Source: Karalla daura
Lineage: Eukaryota; Chordata; Actinopteri; Chaetodontiformes; Leiognathidae
DNA: 64,000 nt
Reading direction: 5' to 3'
NCBI GenBank assembly: GCA_029224185.1
Contig: JANZKI010000029.1
Location: 1,364,001 to 1,428,000, forward strand
Shown: one piece after another, positions 51,601 through 63,000 of the stretch
How the letters are laid out: every line of letters begins with the position of its first letter
How positions within the stretch are numbered: the stretch's first letter is position 1
Notes under the pieces: model-generated
What the model was told of the DNA's origin: nothing
Database searches by the model: none
The model's input: the letters and a program-made list of their open reading frames with translations, nothing else
Program-made: the position numbers and the translations under genes

Positions 51601-51870
51601 GGGCTGGAAATAGGCTCAACTAAGCGTTCTAAACACTTGTCAAGCCTGTTGCTGCACTGCGTGTGGGCCAATGGTGCACGTACCAACAAACTTTATCAAA
51701 GCGCTTTTCCCCGCAGTCTCCCATGCAGGGGGCTGTAAATAGGCTCAACTAAGCGTTCTAAACACTTTTCAGGCCTGTTGTTGCACTGCGTGTGGGCCAA
51801 TGGTGCACATATCAACAAACTTTTTCAAAGCGCTGTTCCCCGCAGTCTCCTATGCAGGGGGCTGTGAACA
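48700..51870. repeat. Degenerate edge of the 129-bp array
   Basis: The last 3 kb before the family switch carries many alleles not seen in the array interior. These include CTGTAAATAGG or CTGTATATAGG in place of CTGTAAACAGG, CTTTTACTGCACGACG, CACTTGTCAAG, CTTATCAGG, TTCTTAACAC, GTACCAACA and CGCTGTTCC. The TAG allele falls in the long open frame at 48773, 49805, 50063, 50321, 50708, 51095, 51611 and 51740, always multiples of 129 apart. A 258-bp dimer repeats at 49.7-50.3 kb, and an 18-monomer offset (2,322 bp) links the TATATAGG copies at 48769 and 51091. Higher divergence at array margins is expected where unequal exchange is less effective. Confidence 0.85.
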
Positions 51871-51900
51871 GGCTCAACTGTCGAACACACATGACAGGCA
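51862..51900. other. In-register junction between the 129-bp and 257-bp satellite families
   Basis: The last M-type monomer ends with GGGGGCTGTGAACAGG followed by CTCAACTGTCGAACACAC, which is already the 257-bp type (CTCAACTTGGCTGTCGGAAC minus five bases). The switch falls inside AGGCTCAACT, which the monomer and the first half of the dimer share, so the ~129-bp phase is kept across the boundary. No target-site duplication, transposon end or unique DNA is visible. Either homologous exchange joined two related arrays, or the two families diverged side by side from one array. Confidence 0.85.
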
Positions 51901-52880
51901 TTTTGCTGTGCAGTTGTGGCCAACATGATGCATGTGGTAGAAAGAGTTTCTGACATGCATTTTCCTACAGTTTCACGCTCGTAGTTCTGTGAAACGGCTG
52001 AAATCGGCTTGGTGAACACCATACAGGCAATTTGCTGTATAGTAGGGGCCAACTGCTGAATCTTGCAGCAAAAGCTTCTCAAATGCATTTTCTCAGTTTC
52101 GCGTTCGCAGTTCTACAAAAAGGCTCAACTTGGCTGTCGGAACACACATGACAGGCATTTTGCTGTGCAGTTGTGGCCAACATGATGCATGTGGTAGGAA
52201 GAGCTTCTGACATGCATTTTCCTACAGTTTCACGCTCGTAGTTCTGTGAAACGGCCGAAATCGGCTTGGTGAACACCATACAGGCAATTTGCTGTATAGT
52301 AGGGGCCAACTGCTGAATCTTGCAGCAAAAGCTTCTCAAATGCATTTTCTCAGTTTCGCGTTCGCAGTTCTACAAAAAGGCTCAACTTGGCTGTCGGAAC
52401 ACACATGACAGGCATTTTGCTGTGCAGTTGTGGCCAACATGATGCATGTGGTGGAAAGAGCTTCTGACATGCATTTTCTTACAGTTTCACGCTCGTAGTT
52501 CTGTGAAACGGCCGAAATCGGCTTGGTGAACACTATACAGGCAATTTGCTGTATAGTAGGGGCCAACTGCTGAATCTTGCAGCAAAAGCTTCTCAAATGC
52601 ATTTTCTCAGTTTCGCGTTCGCAGTTCTACAAAAAGGCTCAACTTGGCTGTCGGAACACACATGACAGGCATTTTGCTGCGCAGTTGTGGCCAACATGAT
52701 GCATGTGGTAGAAAGAGCTTCTGACATGCATTTTCCTACAGTTTCACGCTCGTAGTTCTGTGAAACGGCCGAAATCGGCTTGGTGAACACCATACAGGCA
52801 ATTTGCTGTATAGTAGGGGCCAACTGCTGAATCTTGCAGCAAAAGCTTCTCAAATGCATTTTCTCAGTTTCGCGTTCGCA
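51880..52880. repeat. Diverged edge dimers of the 257-bp array (about the first four)
   Basis: The first four dimers carry alleles absent or rare further in: GAACACACATG rather than GAACCCACATG, TTCTGACATGC rather than TTCTGAAATGC, GGCTTGGTGAACACC rather than GGCGTGGTGAACACA, and TATAGTAGGGG rather than TATAGCAGGGG. The change to the interior type happens across one or two units near 52.88-53.05 kb. This mirrors the degenerate edge of the neighbouring 129-bp array. Confidence 0.88.
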
Positions 52881-54648
52881 GTTCTACAAAAAGGCTCAAC
52901 TTGGCTGTCGGAACCCACATGACAGGCATTTTGCTGTGCAGTTGTGGCCAACATGATGCATGTGGTCGAAAGAGCTTCTGAAATGCATTTTCCTACAGTT
53001 TCACGCTCATAGTTCTGTGAAACGGCCGAAATCGGCGTGGTGAACACAATACAGGCAATTTGCTGTATAGCAGGGGCCAACTGCTGAATCTTGCAGCAAA
53101 AGCTTCTCAAATGCATTTTCTCAGTTTCGCGTTCGCAGTTCTACAAAAAGGCTCAACTTGGCTGTCGGAACCCACATGACAGGCATTTTGCTGTGCAGTT
53201 GTGGCCAACATGATGCATGTGGTAGAAAGAGCTTCTGAAATGCATTTTCCTACAGTTTCACGCTCGTAGTTCTGTGAAACGGCCGAAATCGGCGTAGTGA
53301 ACACAATACAGGCAATTTGCTGTATAGCAGGGGCCAACTGCTGCATCTTGCAGCAAAAGCTTCTCAAATGCATTTTCTCAGTTTCGCGTTCGCAGTTCTA
53401 CAAAAAGGCTCAACTTGGCTGTCGGAACCCACATGACAGGCATTTTGCTGCGCAGTTGTGGCCAACATGATGCATGTGGTAGAAAGAGCTTCTGAAATGC
53501 ATTTTCCTACAGTTTCACGCTCGTAGTTCTGTGAAACGGCCGAAATCGGCGTAGTGAACACAATACAGGCAATTTGCTGTATAGCAGGGGCCAACTGCTG
53601 AATCTTGCAGCAAAAGCTTCTCAAATGCATTTTCTCAGTTTTGCGTTCGCAGTTCTACAAAAAGGCTCAACTTGGCTGTCGGAACCCACATGACAGGCAT
53701 TTTGCTGTGCAGTTGTGGCCAACATGATGCATGTGGTAGAAAGAGCTTCTGAAATGCATTTTCCTACAGTTTCACGCTCGTAGTTCTGTGAAACGGCCGA
53801 AATCGGCGTGGTGAACACAATACAGGCAATTTGCTGTATAGCAGGGGCCAACTGCTGAATCTTGCAGCAAAAGCTTCTCAAATGCATTTTCTCAGTTTTG
53901 CGTTCGCAGTTCTACAAAAAGGCTCAACTTGGCTGTCGGAACCCACATGACAGGCATTTTGCTGTGCAGTTGTGGCCAACATGATGCATGTGGTAGAAAG
54001 AGCTTCTGAAATGCATTTTCCTACAGTTTCACGCTCGTAGTTCTGTGAAACGGCCGAAATCGGCGTAGTGAACACAATACAGGCAATTTGCTGTATAGCA
54101 GGGGCCAACTGCTGAATCTTGCAGCAAAAGCTTCTCAAATGCATTTTCTCAGTTTCGCGTTCGCAGTTCTACAAAAAGGCTCAACTTGGCTGTCGGAACC
54201 CACATGACAGGCATTTTGCTGTGCAGTTGTGGCCAACATGATGCATGTGGTAGAAAGAGCTTCTGAAATGCATTTTCCTACAGTTTCACGCTCGTAGTTC
54301 TGTGAAACAGCCGAAATTGGCGTGGTGAACACAATACAGGCAATTTGCTGTATAGCAGGGGCCAACTGCTGAATCTTGCAGCAAAAGCTTCTCAAATGCA
54401 TTTTCTCAGTTTCGCGTTCGCAGTTCTACAAAAAGGCTCAACTTGGCTGTCGGAACCCACATGACAGGCATTTTGCTGTGCAGTTGTGGCCAACATGATG
54501 CATGTGGTAGAAAGAGCTTCTGAAATGCATTTTCCTACAGTTTCACGCTCGTAGTTCTGTGAAACGGCCGAAATCGGCGTAGTGAACACAATACAGGCAA
54601 TTTGCTGTATAGCAGGGGCCAACTGCTGCATCTTGCAGCAAAAGCTTC

Positions 54649-57600
54649 TCAAATGCATTTTCTCAGTTTTGCGTTCGCAGTTCTACAAAAAGGCTCAACT
54701 TGGCTGTCGGAACCCACATGACAGGCATTTTGCTGCGCAGTTGTGGCCAACATGATGCATGTGGTAGAAAGAGCTTCTGAAATGCATTTTCCTACAGTTT
54801 CACGCTTGTAGTTCTGTGAAACGGCCGAAATTGGCGTGGTGAACACAATACAGGCAATTTGCTGTATAGCAGGGGCCAACTGCTGAATCTTGCAGCAAAA
54901 GCTTCTCAAATGCATTTTCTCAGTTTCGCGTTCGCAGTTCTACAAAAAGGCTCAACTTGGCTGTCGGAACCCACATGACAGGCATTTTGCTGTGCAGTTG
55001 TGGCCAACATGATGCATGTGGTAGAAAGAGCTTCTGAAATGCATTTTCCTACAGTTTCACGCTCGTAGTTCTGTGAAACGGCCGAAATTGGCGTGGTGAA
55101 CACAATACAGGCAATTTGCTGTATAGCAGGGGCCAACTGCTGAATCTTGCAGCAAAAGCTTCTCAAATGCATTTTCTCAGTTTCGCGTTCGCAGTTCTAC
55201 AAAAAGGCTCAACTTGGCTGTCGGAACCCACATGACAGGCATTTTGTTGTGCAGTCGTGGCCAACATGATGCATGTGGTAGAAAGAGCTTCTGAAATGCA
55301 TTTTCCTACAGTTTCACGCTCGTAGTTCTGTGAAAAGGCCGAAATCGGCGTGGTGAACACAATACAGGCAATTTGCTGTATAGCAGGGGCCAACTGCTGA
55401 ATCTTGCAGCAAAAGCTTCTCAAATGCATTTTCTCAGTTTTGCGTTCGCAGTTCTACAAAAAGGCTCAACTTGGCTGTCGGAACCCACATGACAGGCATT
55501 TTGCTGTGCAGTTGTGGCCAACATGATGCATGTGGTAGAAAGAGCTTCTGAAATGCATTTTCCTACAGTTTCACGCTCGTAGTTCTGTGAAACGGCCGAA
55601 ATCGGCGTAGTGAACACAATACAGGCAATTTGCTGTATAGCAGGGGCCAACTGCTGCATCTTGCAGCAAAAGCTTCTCAAATGCATTTTCTCAGTTTCGC
55701 GTTCGCAGTTCTACAAAAAGGCTCAACTTGGCTGTCGGAACCCACATGACAGGCATTTTGCTGTGCAGTTGTGGCCAACATGATGCATGTGGTAGAAAGA
55801 GCTTCTGAAATGCATTTTCCTACAGTTTCACGCTCGTAGTTCTGTGAAACGGCCGAAATTGGCGTGGTGAACACAATACAGGCAATTTGCTGTATAGCAG
55901 GGGCCAACTGCTGAATCTTGCAGCAAAAGCTTCTCAAATGCATTTTCTCAGTTTCGCGTTCGCAGTTCTACAAAAAGGCTCAACTTGGCTGTCGGAACCC
56001 ACATGACAGGCATTTTGCTGTGCAGTTGTGGCCAACATGATGCATGTGGTAGAAAGAGCTTCTGAAATGCATTTTCCTACAGTTTCACGCTCGTAGTTCT
56101 GTGAAACGGCCGAAATCGGCGTAGTGAACACAATACAGGCAATTTGCTGTGTAGCAGGGGCCAACTGCTGCATCTTGCAGCAAAAGCTTCTCAAATGCAT
56201 TTTCTCAGTTTCGCGTTCGCAGTTCTACAAAAAGGCTCAACTTGGCTGTCGGAACCCACATGACAGGCATTTTGCTGTGCAGTTGTGGCCAACATGATGC
56301 ATGTGGTAGAAAGAGCTTCTGAAATGCATTTTCCTACAGTTTCACGCTCGTAGTTCTGTGAAACGGCCGAAATCGGCGTGGTGAACACAATACAGGCAAT
56401 TTGCTGTATAGCAGGGGCCAACTGCTGAATCTTGCAGCAAAAGCTTCTCAAATGCATTTTCTCAGTTTCGCGTTCGCAGTTCTACAAAAAGGCTCAACTT
56501 GGCTGTCGGAACCCACATGACAGGCATTTTGCTGTGCAGTTGTGGCCAACATGATGCATGTGGTAGAAAGAGCTTCTGAAATGCATTTTCCTACAGTTTC
56601 ACGCTCGTAGTTCTGTGAAACGGCCGAAATCGGCGTAGTGAACACAATACAGGCAATTTGCTGTATAGCAGGGGCCAACTGCTGCATCTTGCAGCAAAAG
56701 CTTCTCAAATGCATTTTCTCAGTTTCGCGTTCGCAGTTCTACAAAAAGGCTCAACTTGGCTGTCGGAACCCACATGACAGGCATTTTGCTGCGCAGTTGT
56801 GGCCAACATGATGCATATGGTAGAAAGAGCTTCTGAAATGCATTTTCCTACAGTTTCACGCTTGTAGTTCTGTGAAACGGCCGAAATTGGCGTGGTGAAC
56901 ACAATACAGGCAATTTGCTGTATAGCAGGGGCCAACTGCTGAATCTTGCAGCAAAAGCTTCTCAAATGCATTTTCTCAGTTTCGCGTTCGCAGTTCTACA
57001 AAAAGGCTCAACTTGGCTGTCGGAACCCACATGACAGGCATTTTGCTGTGCAGTTGTGGCCAACATGATGCATGTGGTAGAAAGAGCTTCTGAAATGCAT
57101 TTTCCTACAGTTTCACCCTCGTAGTTCTGTGAAACGGCCGAAATCGGCGTGGTGAACACAATACAGGCAATTTGCTGTATAGCAGGGGCCAACTGCTGAA
57201 TCTTGCAGCAAAAGCTTCTCAAATGCATTTTCTCAGTTTTGCGTTCGCAGTTCTACAAAAAGGCTCAACTTGGCTGTCGGAACCCACATGACAGGCATTT
57301 TGCTGTGCAGTTGTGGCCAACATGATGCATGTGGTAGAAAGAGCTTCTGAAATGCATTTTCCTACAGTTTCACGCTCGTAGTTCTGTGAAACGGCCGAAA
57401 TCGGCGTAGTGAACACAATACAGGCAATTTGCTGTATAGCAGGGGCCAACTGCTGAATCTTGCAGCAAAAGCTTCTCAAATGCATTTTCTCAGTTTCGCG
57501 TTCGCAGTTCTACAAAAAGGCTCAACTTGGCTGTCGGAACCCACATGACAGGCATTTTGCTGTGCAGTTGTGGCCAACATGATGCATGTGGTAGAAAGAG

Positions 57601-59798
57601 CTTCTGAAATGCATTTTCCTACAGTTTCACGCTCGTAGTTCTGTGAAACGGCCGAAATTGGCGTGGTGAACACAATACAGGCAATTTGCTGTATAGCAGG
57701 GGCCAACTGCTGAATCTTGCAGCAAAAGCTTCTCAAATGCATTTTCTCAGTTTCGCGTTCGCAGTTCTACAAAAAGGCTCAACTTGGCTGTCGGAACCCA
57801 CATGACAGGCATTTTGCTGTGCAGTTGTGGCCAACATGATGCATGTGGTAGAAAGAGCTTCTGAAATGCATTTTCCTACAGTTTCACGCTCGTAGTTCTG
57901 TGAAACGGCCGAAATCGGCGTAGTGAACACAATACAGGCAATTTGCTGTGTAGCAGGGGCCAACTGCTGCATCTTGCAGCAAAAGCTTCTCAAATGCATT
58001 TTCTCAGTTTCGCGTTCGCAGTTCTACAAAAAGGCTCAACTTGGCTGTCGGAACCCACATGACAGGCATTTTGCTGCGCAGTTGTGGCCAACATGATGCA
58101 TGTGGTAGAAAGAGCTTCTGAAATGCATTTTCCTACAGTTTCACGCTTGTAGTTCTGTGAAACGGCCGAAATTGGCGTGGTGAACACAATACAGGCAATT
58201 TGCTGTATAGCAGGGGCCAACTGCTGAATCTTGCAGCAAAAGCTTCTCAAATGCATTTTCTCAGTTTCGCGTTCGCAGTTCTACAAAAAGGCTCAACTTG
58301 GCTGTCGGAACCCACATGACAGGCATTTTGCTGTGCAGTTGTGGCCAACATGATGCATGTGGTAGAAAGAGCTTCTGAAATGCATTTTCCTACAGTTTCA
58401 CGCTCGTAGTTCTGTGAAACGGCCGAAATTGGCGTGGTGAACACAATACAGGCAATTTGCTGTATAGCAGGGGCCAACTGCTGAATCTTGCAGCAAAAGC
58501 TTCTCAAATGCATTTTCTCAGTTTCGCGTTCGCAGTTCTACAAAAAGGCTCAACTTGGCTGTCGGAACCCACATGACAGGCATTTTGTTGTGCAGTCGTG
58601 GCCAACATGATGCATGTGGTAGAAAGAGCTTCTGAAATGCATTTTCCTACAGTTTCACGCTCGTAGTTCTGTGAAAAGGCCGAAATCGGCGTGGTGAACA
58701 CAATACAGGCAATTTGCTGTATAGCAGGGGCCAACTGCTGAATCTTGCAGCAAAAGCTTCTCAAATGCATTTTCTCAGTTTTGCGTTCGCAGTTCTACAA
58801 AAAGGCTCAACTTGGCTGTCGGAACCCACATGACAGGCATTTTGCTGTGCAGTTGTGGCCAACATGATGCATGTGGTAGAAAGAGCTTCTGAAATGCATT
58901 TTCCTACAGTTTCACGCTCGTAGTTCTGTGAAACGGCCGAAATCGGCGTAGTGAACACAATACAGGCAATTTGCTGTATAGCAGGGGCCAACTGCTGCAT
59001 CTTGCAGCAAAAGCTTCTCAAATGCATTTTCTCAGTTTCGCGTTCGCAGTTCTACAAAAAGGCTCAACTTGGCTGTCGGAACCCACATGACAGGCATTTT
59101 GCTGTGCAGTTGTGGCCAACATGATGCATGTGGTAGAAAGAGCTTCTGAAATGCATTTTCCTACAGTTTCACGCTCGTAGTTCTGTGAAACGGCCGAAAT
59201 TGGCGTGGTGAACACAATACAGGCAATTTGCTGTATAGCAGGGGCCAACTGCTGAATCTTGCAGCAAAAGCTTCTCAAATGCATTTTCTCAGTTTCGCGT
59301 TCGCAGTTCTACAAAAAGGCTCAACTTGGCTGTCGGAACCCACATGACAGGCATTTTGCTGTGCAGTTGTGGCCAACATGATGCATGTGGTAGAAAGAGC
59401 TTCTGAAATGCATTTTCCTACAGTTTCACGCTCGTAGTTCTGTGAAACGGCCGAAATCGGCGTAGTGAACACAATACAGGCAATTTGCTGTGTAGCAGGG
59501 GCCAACTGCTGCATCTTGCAGCAAAAGCTTCTCAAATGCATTTTCTCAGTTTCGCGTTCGCAGTTCTACAAAAAGGCTCAACTTGGCTGTCGGAACCCAC
59601 ATGACAGGCATTTTGCTGTGCAGTTGTGGCCAACATGATGCATGTGGTAGAAAGAGCTTCTGAAATGCATTTTCCTACAGTTTCACGCTCGTAGTTCTGT
59701 GAAACGGCCGAAATCGGCGTAGTGAACACAATACAGGCAATTTGCTGTATAGCAGGGGCCAACTGCTGAATCTTGCAGCAAAAGCTTCTCAAATGCAT
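54649..59798. repeat. Duplicated run of ~7 dimers within the 257-bp array (offset 3,341 bp)
   Basis: The run at about 54649-56457 reappears at about 57990-59798. Shared rare alleles at an offset of 3,341 bp (13 dimers) are CACGCTTGTAG (54.80 and 58.14 kb), GTTGTGCAGTCGTGG (55.24 and 58.59 kb), GTGAAAAGGCCG (55330 and 58671), CAGTTTTGCG (55.43 and 58.78 kb) and TGTGTAGCAGG (56151 and 59492). The intervening six dimers are more weakly matched. This shows HOR-like segmental duplication in the dimer array as well. Confidence 0.8.
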
Positions 59799-59830
59799 TT
59801 TCTCAGTTTCGCGTTCGCAGTTCTACAAAA
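59574..59830. repeat. Representative 257-bp dimer: half A (131 bp) and half B (126 bp)
   Basis: Half A is 59574-59704 and half B is 59705-59830. The halves align to each other: ACAGGCATTTTGCTGTGCAG with ACAGGCAATTTGCTGTATAG, GTGGCCAAC with GGGGCCAAC, and GCTTCTGAAATGCATTTTC with GCTTCTCAAATGCATTTTC. Both also align to the 129-bp monomer: CAGGCCTGTTGCTGCACTG, GTGGGCCAATGGTGCA, CTTTTTCAAAGCGCTTTTCC. Hand alignment suggests about 60% identity of the monomer to half A, with the two halves somewhat closer to each other; these are estimates, not computed values. The 257-bp repeat is therefore a fixed, diverged dimer of the same ancestral ~128-bp unit. Confidence 0.9.
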
Positions 59831-60045
59831 AGGCTCAACTTGGCTGTCGGAACCCACATGACAGGCATTTTGCTGTGCAGTTGTGGCCAACATGATGCAT
59901 GTGGTAGAAAGAGCTTCTGAAATGCATTTTCCTACAGTTTCACGCTCGTAGTTCTGTGAAACGGCCGAAATCGGCGTGGTGAACACAATACAGGCAATTT
60001 GCTGTATAGCAGGGGCCAACTGCTGAATCTTGCAGCAAAAGCTTC

Positions 60046-63000
60046 TCAAATGCATTTTCTCAGTTTCGCGTTCGCAGTTCTACAAAAAGGCTCAACTTGG
60101 CTGTCGGAACCCACATGACAGGCATTTTGCTGTGCAGTTGTGGCCAACATGATGCATGTGGTAGAAAGAGCTTCTGAAATGCATTTTCCTACAGTTTCAC
60201 GCTCGTAGTTCTGTGAAACGGCCGAAATCGGCGTAGTGAACACAATACAGGCAATTTGCTGTATAGCAGGGGCCAACTGCTGCATCTTGCAGCAAAAGCT
60301 TCTCAAATGCATTTTCTCAGTTTCGCGTTCGCAGTTCTACAAAAAGGCTCAACTTGGCTGTCGGAACCCACATGACAGGCATTTTGCTGCGCAGTTGTGG
60401 CCAACATGATGCATGTGGTAGAAAGAGCTTCTGAAATGCATTTTCCTACAGTTTCACGCTCGTAGTTCTGTGAAACGGCCGAAATTGGCGTGGTGAACAC
60501 AATACAGGCAATTTGCTGTATAGCAGGGGCCAACTGCTGAATCTTGCAGCAAAAGCTTCTCAAATGCATTTTCTCAGTTTCGCGTTCGCAGTTCTACAAA
60601 AAGGCTCAACTTGGCTGTCGGAACCCACATGACAGGCATTTTGTTGTGCAGTCGTGGCCAACATGATGCATGTGGTAGAAAGAGCTTCTGAAATGCATTT
60701 TCCTACAGTTTCACGCTCGTAGTTCTGTGAAACGGCCGAAATCGGCGTGGTGAACACAATACAGGCAATTTGCTGTATAGCAGGGGCCAACTGCTGAATC
60801 TTGCAGCAAAAGCTTCTCAAATGCATTTTCTCAGTTTCGCGTTCGCAGTTCTACAAAAAGGCTCAACTTGGCTGTCGGAACCCACATGACAGGCATTTTG
60901 CTGTGCAGTTGTGGCCAACATGATGCATGTGGTAGAAAGAGCTTCTGAAATGCATTTTCCTACAGTTTCACGCTCGTAGTTCTGTGAAACGGCCGAAATT
61001 GGCGTGGTGAACACAATACAGGCAATTTGCTGTATAGCAGGGGCCAACTGCTGCATCTTGCAGCAAAAGCTTCTCAAATGCATTTTCTCAGTTTCGCGTT
61101 CGCAGTTCTACAAAAAGGCTCAACTTGGCTGTCGGAACCCACATGACAGGCATTTTGCTGTGCAGTTGTGGCCAACATGATGCATGTGGTAGAAGGAGCT
61201 TCTGAAATGCATTTTCCTACAGTTTCACGCTCGTAGTTCTGTGAAACGGCCGAAATCGGCGTAGTGAACACAATACAGGCAATTTGCTGTATAGCAGGGG
61301 CCAACTGCTGCATCTTGCAGCAAAAGCTTCTCAAATGCATTTTCTCAGTTTCGCGTTCGCAGTTCTACAAAAAGGCTCAACTTGGCTGTCGGAACCCACA
61401 TGACAGGCATTTTGCTGCGCAGTTGTGGCCAACATGATGCATGTGGTAGAAAGAGCTTCTGAAATGCATTTTCCTACAGTTTCACGCTCGTAGTTCTGTG
61501 AAACGGCCGAAATTGGCGTGGTTAACACAATACAGGCAATTTGCTGTATAGCAGGGGCCAACTGCTGAATCTTGCAGCAAAAGCTTCTCAAATGCATTTT
61601 CTCAGTTTCGCGTTCGCAGTTCTACAAAAAGGCTCAACTTGGCTGTCGGAACCCACATGACAGGCATTTTGTTGTGCAGTTGTGGCCAACATGATGCATG
61701 TGGTAGAAAGAGCTTCTGAAATGCATTTTCTTACAGTTTCACGCTTGTAGTTCTGTGAAACGGCCGAAATTGGCGTGGTGAACACAATACAGGCAATTTG
61801 CTGTATAGCAGGGGCCAACTGCTGAATCTTGCAGCAAAAGCTTCTCAAATGCATTTTCTCAGTTTCGCGTTCGCAGTTCTACAAAAAGGCTCAACTTGGC
61901 TGTCGGAACCCACATGACAGGCATTTTGCTGTGCAGTTGTGGCCAACATGATGCATGTGGTAGAAAGAGCTTCTGAAATGCATTTTCCTACAGTTTCACG
62001 CTCGTAGTTCTGTGAAACGGCCGAAATTGGCGTGGTGAACACAATACAGGCAATTTGCTGTGTAGCAGGGGCCAACTGCTGCATCTTGCAGCAAAAGCTT
62101 CTCAAATGCATTTTCTCAGTTTCGCGTTCGCAGTTCTACAAAAAGGCTCAACTTGGCTGTCGGAACCCACATGACAGGCATTTTGCTGCGCAGTTGTGGC
62201 CAACATGATGCATGTGGTAGAAAGAGCTTCTGAAATGCATTTTCCTACAGTTTCACGCTTGTAGTTCTGTGAAACGGCCGAAATTGGCGTGGTGAACACA
62301 ATACAGGCAATTTGCTGTATAGCAGGGGCCAACTGCTGAATCTTGCAGCAAAAGCTTCTCAAATGCATTTTCTCAGTTTCGCGTTCGCAGTTCTACAAAA
62401 AGGCTCAACTTGGCTGTCGGAACCCACATGACAGGCATTTTGCTGTGCAGTTGTGGCCAACATGATGCATGTGGTAGAAAGAGCTTCTGAAATGCATTTT
62501 CCTACAGTTTCACGCTCGTAGTTCTGTGAAACGGCCGAAATTGGCGTGGTGAACACAATACAGGCAATTTGCTGTATAGCAGGGGCCAACTGCTGAATCT
62601 TGCAGCAAAAGCTTCTCAAATGCATTTTCTCAGTTTCGCGTTCGCAGTTCTACAAAAAGGCTCAACTTGGCTGTCGGAACCCACATGACAGGCATTTTGT
62701 TGTGCAGTCGTGGCCAACATGATGCATGTGGTAGAAAGAGCTTCTGAAATGCATTTTCCTACAGTTTCACGCTCGTAGTTCTGTGAAACGGCCGAAATCG
62801 GCGTGGTGAACACAATACAGGCAATTTGCTGTATAGCAGGGGCCAACTGCTGAATCTTGCAGCAAAAGCTTCTCAAATGCATTTTCTCAGTTTCGCGTTC
62901 GCAGTTCTACAAAAAGGCTCAACTTGGCTGTCGGAACCCACATGACAGGCATTTTGCTGTGCAGTTGTGGCCAACATGATGCATGTGGTAGAAAGAGCTT

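Larger units (their letters stand above)
1..51870. repeat. 129-bp satellite array (family M), ~400 head-to-tail monomers
   Basis: A 129-bp unit repeats without interruption and always in the same orientation. For example, the ATG inside GGCCAATGGTGC falls at 114, 12325, 15679, 18388 and 21742, and the last four are spaced by exact multiples of 129. Landmarks within a monomer, in order, are AGGCTCAACTAAGCGTT, CACTTTTCAGGCCTG, TTGCTGCACTGCGTGTG, GGGCCAATGGTGCACGTATC, CTTTTTCAAAGCGCTTTTCC and GGGGGCTGTAAAC. Neighbouring copies differ by a handful of bases, and most differences are recurrent alleles found in many copies, as expected from unequal exchange and gene conversion. No transposon, microsatellite or unique insert breaks the array. 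It starts mid-monomer at base 1, so it continues upstream of the window. Function is unknown. Arrays of this kind are typical of eukaryotic centromeric, pericentromeric or subtelomeric heterochromatin, but nothing here decides which. Confidence 0.97.

Noticed and set aside
1..51870. CRISPR-like array
   Set aside because: There are no unique spacers between short repeats; the entire 129-bp unit repeats, and there are no cas genes. The organisation is that of eukaryotic satellite DNA.
51862..51900. Transposon insertion or mobile-element end at the family junction
   Set aside because: There is no terminal repeat, target-site duplication or foreign sequence. Both sides are homologous satellite in the same register.
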